From positions 196,975-260,974 of the forward strand of contig NZ_ATYT01000006.1 in the NCBI RefSeq assembly GCF_000427825.1: a stretch of 64,000 nucleotides of DNA, read 5' to 3'. The DNA comes from Thermocrispum municipale DSM 44069. Lineage in GTDB: Bacteria > Actinomycetota > Actinomycetes > Mycobacteriales > Pseudonocardiaceae. Each line of letters begins with the position of its first letter. The stretch's first letter is position 1. Below are positions 57,649-64,000 of the stretch, piece after piece. A program made the translations under genes and the position numbers. Under the pieces are notes generated by a model that was not told the DNA's origin, did not search any database, and saw nothing but the letters and a program-made list of their open reading frames with translations.

Positions 57649-57667
57649 TTTAGAGGAACTCTCCAAA
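57649..57667. promoter_or_regulatory. candidate FasR operator upstream of fabD
   Basis: TTTAGAGGAACTCTCCAAA is an imperfect 19-base dyad (7 of 9 half-site positions). It lies 67 bases before the fabD start and between fasR and fabD. FasR-type regulators activate this operon in Streptomyces and mycobacteria. The motif assignment is inferred. Confidence 0.45.
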
Positions 57668-57711
57668 CGTACCGCTGATCGTCGGGTCCGCATACCGGCA
57701 CGTGTAGAGGC

Positions 57712-58917
57712 TCACCACAAGCCGCGCGCTCTGGCCAGCCTGCCGACCATCAGCCCGACACGCAGCACAAGCGCGTCCCGTGGGTCGGTCGCGCTCCGGC
57801 CGGTGAGCTCCGCTGCCCGTTTCAGCCGGTATCGCACGGTATTGGGGTGCACATACAGCTGGCGGGCGCACGCCTCCAGCACACCACCTGCCTCCAGATA
57901 AGCCGTGACGGTCTGTTCGATGGCGCCGCCCGCTTGCTCCAGCGGCCGCGCGATCTCCTCGATGAGGGTTCGTTCCGCCTCGGCGTCGCCGGCCAGTGCC
58001 CGTTCGGGCAACAGGTCGGACGCGCGAACCGGGCGCGGCGCCCCCGACCACCCGACGACGGCACGCAGCCCGGAGAGCGCCTCGACGGCGCTGCGATGAC
58101 CGTCGGCCAGCCGAGGTACGGTCGACCCGGCCACGACCGGGCCGGTGCCGAAGCACTCGGTCAGCGCCGGCAAGACCTGTTCGGCGTCCGCGGTGCCGGT
58201 CGTGGGGCCGTTGACGACCACGATCAGCCTGCTTCCCTGCACGCCGACCAGCACGGACCGGCCGATCCTGGCGGCCTGCGTGCGCACCTTGGTGATGACG
58301 TCGGGGGAGTCGGCCGACGGTGCGGCCCCGACCACGACGGTGGCCGCGCTCGCCGGGTCCCAGCCGAGGGCGGCCGCGCGGGACAACAGCGACTCCTCGG
58401 CGTCACCACGCACGATCCCGTCGACCACGAGGGCTTCCAGGCGGGCGTCCCATGCACCACGGGACTCGGCGGCCGCTGCGTAGGCGGTGGCCGCCGCAAA
58501 CGCGACTTCCCGGCCGTAGCGCAGCACGCTCTCGGTCAGCAGCACGCGCTCGGCTTCCGTCGCCGCGTACTTGGGCAGCTCGCGCTCGAAGACCTCGATG
58601 GCGATGCGGATGAGCACGACGGTGTGGCGGAGGTTGATCAGCCGGGACAGTTCCCGTGGTGCGTCACGGAAGGCTTCCGTGGTCGGTCTGGACGGAATCG
58701 TGGGATCACGCAGCCACTTGGTGAACCCGGCTGCTTCCGCCTGGGTGATGAGCAGGACGCTGGCCCGTTGGTCGGCGGTCATCCGGGAGAACCACGGCAA
58801 CCGCCGGTGCATCTCCGCCACGCACGCGCCTGCCAGATCACCCGAGGCGCGCTCGACCTTGCGCATGGTGGTCGGTGACAGCCCGGTGGCGGGCGGGTCG
58901 GGCGCGTGCGAGGTCAT
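57712..58917 (-). CDS. fasR: PucR-type fatty-acid operon regulator FasR
   Basis: 401 residues. N-terminal and middle GAF-like region, then the PucR C-terminal HTH (GVLEACARQLYVHPNTVRYRLKRAAELTGRSATDPRDALVLRVGL). The gene immediately upstream of fabD-fabH-acpP-fabF in actinobacteria encodes FasR, an activator of FasII genes, and M. tuberculosis Rv2242 occupies this place. The ligand is thought to be an acyl-CoA or ACP signal. The ATG at 58917 begins MTSHAPDPPATGLSPTTMRKVERAS. Confidence 0.9.
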   Translation of the reverse strand: MTSHAPDPPATGLSPTTMRKVERASGDLAGACVAEMHRRLPWFSRMTADQRASVLLITQAEAAGFTKWLRDPTIPSRPTTEAFRDAPRELSRLINLRHTVVLIRIAIEVFERELPKYAATEAERVLLTESVLRYGREVAFAAATAYAAAAESRGAWDARLEALVVDGIVRGDAEESLLSRAAALGWDPASAATVVVGAAPSADSPDVITKVRTQAARIGRSVLVGVQGSRLIVVVNGPTTGTADAEQVLPALTECFGTGPVVAGSTVPRLADGHRSAVEALSGLRAVVGWSGAPRPVRASDLLPERALAGDAEAERTLIEEIARPLEQAGGAIEQTVTAYLEAGGVLEACARQLYVHPNTVRYRLKRAAELTGRSATDPRDALVLRVGLMVGRLARARGLW

Positions 58918-59313
58918 GCCGACAACAGTAATCGAGCGAGCCGTCGCGGCCGATTGCGTCGCGATGCGGCCGACCTACCCCGCCAGTCATCGAACGGGTG
59001 ACATTTCCCTCGGCGCGATCGAACGCGGGTTCTGCTTTTTCGAACCATGCCGGAAGTCGTTCCAGCCGGTGTGATGATCACCGTCGAGGAATGTGTGCCC
59101 TGGTCCGCAGGCAAAAGAGATTCGACCGGTGCCAAGCGTTTCGCATGGGCGATTGTCGCGATTTCCGCAGCGTTTGCGTCCACTATGGACCGGCACGTCC
59201 TTTTTGCGCTCCTCGACTCACCCGTCCGTGCGGCCCGTTCGAGTTGCTGACCAGCGTCGGCGGGCTGACGATCACGCTGACCGGCGTCCAGCGCTGACGA
59301 GGAGGAGATCGCT
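58918..59313. other. 396 bp intergenic region
   Basis: Between divergent fasR and the membrane-protein gene. It is less GC-rich than its neighbours, with no gene, hairpin or repeat I can support. It presumably holds both promoters; TTCTGCTTTTTCGAACC near 59028 is the most AT-rich point. Confidence 0.4.
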
Positions 59314-60072
59314 GTGGATCAGCTCAAACAGGGCCTGGGCGACGCGTGGAGTGCCATTGCCACGTTCGTGCCCAAGCTGTTGATGTTCCTGATTGTCTTG
59401 TTGATCGGTTGGCTTATCGCCAAAGCCGTGTCGAAAGGCCTGAGCCTGCTTCTGCAGAAGCTCGGGTTCGCCCGGCTGGTCGACAAGACCGGCCTTTCCC
59501 GCATGTTCCAGCAGTCGAACATCGACGCCGGGCAAATCATCGTCAAGCTGGTCTACTATTTCATTCTGCTCATCGCGCTGCAGATCGCGTTCGGGGCCTT
59601 CGGGCCGACGAATCCGGTCAGCCAGTTGCTCAACGAGGTGATCGCGTTCCTGCCGCGCATCGTGGTGGCCATCGTGTTGGTGCTCGTCGCGGCGGCGATC
59701 GGCAACGCGGTCCGCGAGCTGATCGGCAACGCGCTGGCCGGTCGCGGGGCCGCGCACGGGTTGGCCACGGCGGCCTACTGGTTGATCCTGGCACTGGGCA
59801 TCATCGCGGCACTGAGCCAGGTCGGCATCGGCGAGCTGGTCACCGGTCCGGTACTGATCGCGGTGCTGGCCACGGTCAGCGGTGTGATCATCGTCGGCTT
59901 CGGCGGTGGGCTGATCAAGGCGACGGCGCAGCGCTGGCCGAACTGGCTGGACACCATCGAGCGGCAGTTCTCCGGCGATTCGGCCGGGGCTCGGCGTGCG
60001 CAGGCGGGGCCGGCCCCCGGCCAGCACGGTGGGCCTGCTGCCGGCGGCGTCAGCGGGGACCTGCGCGAATAG
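59314..60072 (+). CDS. TM-helix-repeat membrane protein (CmpX / mechanosensitive-channel-like)
   Basis: 252 residues. Four or five membrane helices with LLMFLIVLLIGWLIAKAVSKGLSLLLQKLGFARLVDKTGL, LVYYFILLIALQIAFGAFG, FLPRIVVAIVLVLVAAAIGNAVRELIGNAL, and LATAAYWLILALGIIAALSQVGI. This is the conserved TM helix family related to small mechanosensitive channels. The C-terminus is hydrophilic and Ala/Gly/Pro-rich. The GTG at 59314 has GGAGGAG upstream. Ends before a strong terminator at 60129. Confidence 0.85.
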   Translation: MDQLKQGLGDAWSAIATFVPKLLMFLIVLLIGWLIAKAVSKGLSLLLQKLGFARLVDKTGLSRMFQQSNIDAGQIIVKLVYYFILLIALQIAFGAFGPTNPVSQLLNEVIAFLPRIVVAIVLVLVAAAIGNAVRELIGNALAGRGAAHGLATAAYWLILALGIIAALSQVGIGELVTGPVLIAVLATVSGVIIVGFGGGLIKATAQRWPNWLDTIERQFSGDSAGARRAQAGPAPGQHGGPAAGGVSGDLRE

Positions 60073-60128
60073 TCACGCACGGCCCGCGAGTAGTCACGCA
60101 AACGACGAACGAACAGCCACGCAACGAC

Positions 60129-60169
60129 AAGCGGGCTGGGCGGAAGCGATCTTCCTGCCCAGCCCGCTT
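60129..60169. terminator. bidirectional 18 bp stem terminator
   Basis: AAGCGGGCTGGGC (60129-60141) pairs with GCCCAGCCCGCTT (60157-60169); GGAAG and CTTCC extend the stem around the tetraloop CGAT with one bulged base. A short T-run follows on the + strand. Serves the membrane gene and aceE. Confidence 0.85.
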
Positions 60170-60185
60170 TCGTGGGTCCGGCGAC

Positions 60186-62978
60186 TTACGCCACGCCCGA
60201 GTCCGACAGCTGCGGACCGGCGGCCGTCACGTCGTCGATGCGGTACTTGCGCGCCGCCTCGATCACCGTGGACGGCTTGATGTCGCCGTTGCGGGCCAGC
60301 GCGTTGAGCGTGGCGACTGTGATCGACTCGGCGTCGACCAGGAAGTGCCTGCGCGCGGCCGGGCGGGTGTCGGAGAAGCCGAACCCGTCGGTGCCCAGCG
60401 TGTACATCGGCACCGGCACCCACGGCCGGATCAGGTCCGGAACCGCGCGCATCCAGTCGGACACCGCCACGACCGGGCCCGCCACGTCGGACAGCACCTG
60501 GGTGACGTACGGGACGCGCGGCTCGTCGTCGACGTGCAGCAGGTTGTCCCGGTCGACCTCCACCGCCTCCCGGCGCAGCTCCGACCACGAGGTCGCGGAC
60601 CAGACGTCGGCGTGTACACCCCACTCGTTGGCGAGCAGCTCCTGGGCGCGCAGCGCCTCGGGCATCGCCACACCGGACACCAGGATCTGTGCCCGCGGGC
60701 CGGTGCCCTCCGGGGCGACCTGGTACCGGTACAAGCCCTTCAACAGGCCCTCGACGTCGAGGTCCTCCGGCTCCGGCGGCTGCTGGTACGGCTCGTTGTA
60801 GACCGTCAGGTAGTACATGACGTCTTCCGGGTTCTCGCCGTACATGCGCCGCAGCCCGTCCCGCACGATGTGCGCGATCTCGAACGCCCACGCCGGGTCG
60901 TAGGACACCACGGCCGGGTTGCCGACCGCCAGCAGCTGGGAGTGCCCGTCCGCGTGCTGCAGGCCCTCACCGGTGAGCGTGGTGCGGCCCGCCGTGGCAC
61001 CGATGATGAACCCGCGGGCCATCTGGTCGGCCGCGGCGTAGAAGCCGTCACCGGTGCGCTGGAACCCGAACATCGAGTAGAAGATGTACACCGGGATCAT
61101 CGGTTCGCCGTGCGTGGCGTACGACGTACCGACCGCGGTGAACGACGCCGCCGAACCGGCCTCGTTGATGCCTTCGTGCAGCAGCTGGCCGTCCTCGGCC
61201 TCCTTGTAGGCCAGCATCAACTGCGCGTCCACCGACGTGTAGCTCTGCCCGTGCGGGTTGTAGATCTTGGCCGTCGGGAACATCGAGTCGAGGCCGAACG
61301 TGCGTGCCTCGTCCGGGATGATCGGCACGACCCGCTTGCCGATGTTGGCGTCCTTGGCCAGCTCGCGGATCAGTCGCACCAGCGCCATCGTGGTGGCGAC
61401 CTCTTGCTTGCCGGAGCCCTTGCGGATGCCCTCGTAGACCTTGTCGCCGGGCAGCACCAGCGGCTTGGATTCCACCCGCCGCTCGGGCAGGAAGCCCCCG
61501 AGCGCCTTGCGGCGGCCGATCATGTACTGGATCTCCGGGGATTCCTCGCCCGGGTGGTAGTACGGCGGCAGCGCCGGGTCGGCCTCCAGCTCCTTGTCGC
61601 TGATCGGGATGCGCTGGGCGTCCCGGAACAGCTTGAGGTCGTCGAGCGTGAGCTTCTTCATCTGGTGCGTGGCGTTGCGGCCCTCGAACGCCGGGCCGAG
61701 GCCGTAGCCCTTGATGGTGTGGGCCAGGATCACCGTCGGCTGACCGTGGTGCTCCATCGCCGCCTTGTAGGCCGCGTACACCTTGCGGTAGTCGTGGCCA
61801 CCACGCTTGAGGTTCCAGATCTCCTCGTCGGTGAGGTGCTTGACCAGCTCCTTGGTGCGCGGGTCACGCCCGAAGAAGTGCTCCCGCACGTAGGCGCCGT
61901 CGTTGGCCTTGTACGTCTGGTAGTCGCCGTCCGGCGTGACGTTCATCAGGTTGACCAGCGCGCCGTCGCGGTCGGCGTGCAGCAACGCGTCCCACTCACG
62001 GCCCCAGATCACCTTGATGACGTTCCAGCCCGCGCCGCGGAAGTAGGCCTCCAGCTCCTGGATGATCTTGCCGTTCCCGCGGACCGGGCCGTCCAGCCGC
62101 TGCAGGTTGCAGTTGATGACGAACGTCAGATTGTCCAGGCCTTCGGCGGCCGCGACGTGGATCAGGCCGCGCGACTCCGGCTCGTCCATCTCGCCGTCGC
62201 CGAGGAAGGCCCACACGTGCTGGTCGGAGGTGTCCTTGATGCCGCGGGCGTGCAGGTAGCGGTTGAACCGCGCCTGGTAGATGGCGTTCATCGGGCCGAG
62301 GCCCATGGACACCGTGGGGAACTCCCAGAAGTCCGGCATCAGCCGCGGGTGCGGGTACGACGGCAGGCCGCCACCCTTGCCCGCGTGCGAGTACTCCTGG
62401 CGGAACCCGTCCAGCTGGGCGGCGGTGAGCCGTCCCTCCAGGAACGCGCGCGCGTAGATACCGGGGGAGGCGTGCCCCTGGATGAAGATCTGGTCGCCGC
62501 CACCGGAGTGCGACTTGCCGCGGAAGAAGTGGTTGAAGCCGACCTCGTACAGCGCGGCGGACGAGGCGTAGGTCGAGATGTGGCCACCGACGCCGACACC
62601 GGGCCGTTGCGCGCGGTGCACCATGACCGCCGCGTTCCACCTGATGTAGGCGCGGTAGCGGCGCTCGATCTCCTCGTCCCCGGGGAACCACGGCTCGTTC
62701 TCCGTCGGGATGGTGTTGACGTAGTCAGTGGCGGTCAGGGGCGGGACGCCGATGTTGCGTTCGCGGGCACGCTCGAGAATGCGCAATAGCAGGTATCGAG
62801 CCCGCTGTTGGCCGCCCCTGGCCAACGCTTCGTCGAACGAATCCAGCCATTCGCCAGTCTCTTCCGGGTCGATGTCGGGCAGGTGTGCCGCCAGGCCGTC
62901 CCGGATGACCCGCACGCGGGCCGGCGCTTTGTCACCCGATGGGGCAGCGCCGGACGGCGGAGTGTTTTGCTGGGGCAA
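60186..62978 (-). CDS. aceE: pyruvate dehydrogenase E1 component (homodimeric)
   Basis: 930 residues. Large homodimeric E1 decarboxylating pyruvate with Th[47 protein letters not shown] is the ThDP/Mg-binding region ([10 protein letters not shown]); [16 protein letters not shown] and the C-terminal transketolase part ([44 protein letters not shown]-type) follow. Full length. Neighbour of DUF3052 and ahpE as in M. tuberculosis Rv2241-Rv2238c. The ATG at 62978 starts [10 protein letters not shown]. Confidence 0.96.
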   Translation of the reverse strand: MPQQNTPPSGAAPSGDKAPARVRVIRDGLAAHLPDIDPEETGEWLDSFDEALARGGQQRARYLLLRILERARERNIGVPPLTATDYVNTIPTENEPWFPGDEEIERRYRAYIRWNAAVMVHRAQRPGVGVGGHISTYASSAALYEVGFNHFFRGKSHSGGGDQIFIQGHASPGIYARAFLEGRLTAAQLDGFRQEYSHAGKGGGLPSYPHPRLMPDFWEFPTVSMGLGPMNAIYQARFNRYLHARGIKDTSDQHVWAFLGDGEMDEPESRGLIHVAAAEGLDNLTFVINCNLQRLDGPVRGNGKIIQELEAYFRGAGWNVIKVIWGREWDALLHADRDGALVNLMNVTPDGDYQTYKANDGAYVREHFFGRDPRTKELVKHLTDEEIWNLKRGGHDYRKVYAAYKAAMEHHGQPTVILAHTIKGYGLGPAFEGRNATHQMKKLTLDDLKLFRDAQRIPISDKELEADPALPPYYHPGEESPEIQYMIGRRKALGGFLPERRVESKPLVLPGDKVYEGIRKGSGKQEVATTMALVRLIRELAKDANIGKRVVPIIPDEARTFGLDSMFPTAKIYNPHGQSYTSVDAQLMLAYKEAEDGQLLHEGINEAGSAASFTAVGTSYATHGEPMIPVYIFYSMFGFQRTGDGFYAAADQMARGFIIGATAGRTTLTGEGLQHADGHSQLLAVGNPAVVSYDPAWAFEIAHIVRDGLRRMYGENPEDVMYYLTVYNEPYQQPPEPEDLDVEGLLKGLYRYQVAPEGTGPRAQILVSGVAMPEALRAQELLANEWGVHADVWSATSWSELRREAVEVDRDNLLHVDDEPRVPYVTQVLSDVAGPVVAVSDWMRAVPDLIRPWVPVPMYTLGTDGFGFSDTRPAARRHFLVDAESITVATLNALARNGDIKPSTVIEAARKYRIDDVTAAGPQLSDSGVA

Positions 62979-63233
62979 GGGTGCCGCTCCTAGCTCGTAA
63001 CTATCTCTTGTGTGATGTTGTTGCCATCCTTCCGCGTCCCGGCGTTTTCGTCATCGTTACTCGCCGGTAAGCGGGTGGTCGTGACCGTCGAGTGCGGGAA
63101 ATAATGCCGACTCGGTGGCCGTTGCTGCTTGCATGCGCGGCCACTGCGGTGTTCGCTGTCACTACTCAATACTGACGTTACAAGAGTCAGCGCGCCGATG
63201 CGCAGCGCATGGCAGGTAGGAGGAGTAGCAGTC

Positions 63234-63644
63234 GTGGTCGCGGCTGGAGACGTCGCCGACAGGCTTGGCATCAAGCCGGACATGGTGGTTCAGGAGATCG
63301 GCTGGGACGAGGATGTCGACGAGGACGTTCGTGCCGCGATCGAGGAAAGAATTGGCGGGGAGATCCTCGACGAGGACGCCCAGGAGGTCGTCGACGTGGT
63401 CCTGCTGTGGTGGCGTGACGGTGACGGCGATCTCGGCGACGCGCTGGTGGACGCCAGGCAGCCGTTGAGCGAGGACGGCGTGGTGTGGGTGCTCACACCC
63501 AAGACGGGGCAGGAAGGCCACGTCGAACCCGCGGAGATCTCCGAGGTCGTGCCGACCGTCGGACTGGCACAGACGTCAACCCTCAGTGTGGGGCCGAAGT
63601 GGGCTGCGTCTCGCCTTGTGCCGCCGAGGGGGGCACGGCGTTGA
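63234..63644 (+). CDS. DUF3052 domain-containing protein
   Basis: 136 residues, acidic. DUF3052: DVADRLGIKPDMVVQEIGWDEDVDEDVRAAIEERIGGEILDEDAQEVVDVVLLWWRDGDGDLGDALVDARQPLSEDGVVWVLTPKTGQEGHVEPAEISEVVPTVGL. Found between aceE and ahpE in M. tuberculosis (Rv2239c); function unknown. The GTG at 63234 has TAGGAGGAG at 63217-63225, which decides it. Divergent from aceE, 255 bases apart. Confidence 0.92.
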   Translation: MVAAGDVADRLGIKPDMVVQEIGWDEDVDEDVRAAIEERIGGEILDEDAQEVVDVVLLWWRDGDGDLGDALVDARQPLSEDGVVWVLTPKTGQEGHVEPAEISEVVPTVGLAQTSTLSVGPKWAASRLVPPRGARR

Positions 63645-63704
63645 CCTCGGCACTACCCTGACCCGCGTTGGAGGACCATCCACGGGTTAGGGAGGCAGCA
63701 GCAC

Positions 63705-64000
63705 ATGATCGACGTCGAGGTCGGTTCGATCGCGCCCGAGTTTTCGCTCAACGACTACAACAAGCAGCCCGTGAAGCTGTCGGATTTTCGGGGCGAGAAG
63801 CCGGTGCTGCTGGTGTTCTACCCGTTCGCCTTCAGCGGGATCTGCACGTCCGAGCTCTGCCAGCTGCGGGACGAGTTCGCCGCCTATGAGGACAAGGTGC
63901 AGGTGCTGGGCATTTCGGTGGACACGCCGTTTGCCCTGAAGGCGTGGGCGGACCAGCAGGGTTACCAGTTCCCGCTGCTGTCGGACTTCTGGCCGCACGG
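63705..64000 (+). CDS. ahpE: peroxiredoxin AhpE (5' part, cut by the window end)
   Basis: The first 98 codons are visible and the gene runs off the window. MIDVEVGSIAPEFSLNDYNKQPVKLSDFRGEKPVLLVFYPFAFSGICTSELC matches the AhpE/Prx family, with peroxidatic C47 (FSGIC). LLSDFWPHG is typical of AhpE. Mycobacterial AhpE is a one-Cys enzyme without a second Cys near the active site; here C52 is present. It reduces peroxides using mycothiol/mycoredoxin. The ATG at 63705 follows GGGAGGC. Divergent? No, same strand as DUF3052. Confidence 0.9.
   Translation, partial: MIDVEVGSIAPEFSLNDYNKQPVKLSDFRGEKPVLLVFYPFAFSGICTSELCQLRDEFAAYEDKVQVLGISVDTPFALKAWADQQGYQFPLLSDFWPH

Noticed and set aside
59346-62789. 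1147-codon frame opposite aceE
   Set aside because: Antisense shadow of aceE and its neighbour; repeated Val/Arg/His/Asp composition and no domain.

Overview
The window is high-GC, gene-dense chromosomal DNA of a mycolic-acid-free or uncertain actinomycete. Gene order and content point to the Pseudonocardiaceae. Gene order closely follows the Mycobacterium tuberculosis blocks DUF2469-yraN-comM-dprA-xerC ... rpsB-tsf-pyrH-frr-cdsA-rlmN ... DUF2631-dxr-rip1-ispG-GNAT-PBP-map-mtr ... proS, and fasR-fabD-fabH-acpP-fabF-aceE-DUF3052-ahpE. It adds genes typical of sporulating actinomycetes: a WhiG-type sigma factor and a second clpP pair with a PopR-type regulator. Mycothione reductase (mtr) implies mycothiol as the low-molecular-weight thiol. 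I see no tRNA, rRNA, CRISPR array, prophage or insertion sequence. This is mostly core genome, and the interest lies in regulation, repeats and a few altered proteins.

Layout. 1-6565: DUF2469, YraN, ComM, DprA, XerC and WhiG, all on the + strand, with a degenerate tandem duplication of the comM/dprA junction. 6562-13824: an M23 peptidase on the - strand, then the translation/lipid block rpsB-tsf-pyrH-frr-cdsA, a PadR regulator and rlmN. 14039-16290: a PopR-like regulator with a perfect palindrome in front of it, convergent with clpP3-clpP4; ClpP4 has Ala in place of the catalytic Ser. 16398-24723: an iron-boxed siderophore-reductase gene, an EamA/MarR divergent pair with twin operators, a CBS protein-permease pair, a two-component system, and metY-metX. 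24849-33910: the isoprenoid/site-2 protease block with a penicillin-binding lipoprotein and methionine aminopeptidase. 33911-45771: mixed housekeeping (mtr, serine protease, bioF, DEAD helicase, RIO kinase, yaaA, proS). 45965-48845: the three-gene transhydrogenase operon. 49268-50879: a divergent pair that matches RsrR and its NmrA-like partner in all four cluster-ligand positions and in operator architecture. 50943-58917: unknown membrane proteins, then the FasII operon with its PucR-type regulator FasR. 59314-64000: a membrane channel-like protein, aceE, DUF3052 and the start of ahpE.

Two genome-scale habits stand out. Many convergent gene pairs have overlapping or abutting stop codons with no room for an intrinsic terminator (8 pairs), whereas others have strong perfect hairpins. 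Several intergenic gaps hold different GC-rich short tandem repeats (20, 24, 32, 41 and about 80-93 bp). Two paired near-perfect DnaA boxes lie outside any origin, upstream of the competence-type operon and near rpsB. I did not find a clearly new multi-gene system; the best candidates for unusual biology are the ClpP4 active-site loss, the comM/dprA junction repeats, the DnaA-box pairs and a 19-residue peptide gene with a perfect Shine-Dalgarno sequence ahead of the RIO kinase.
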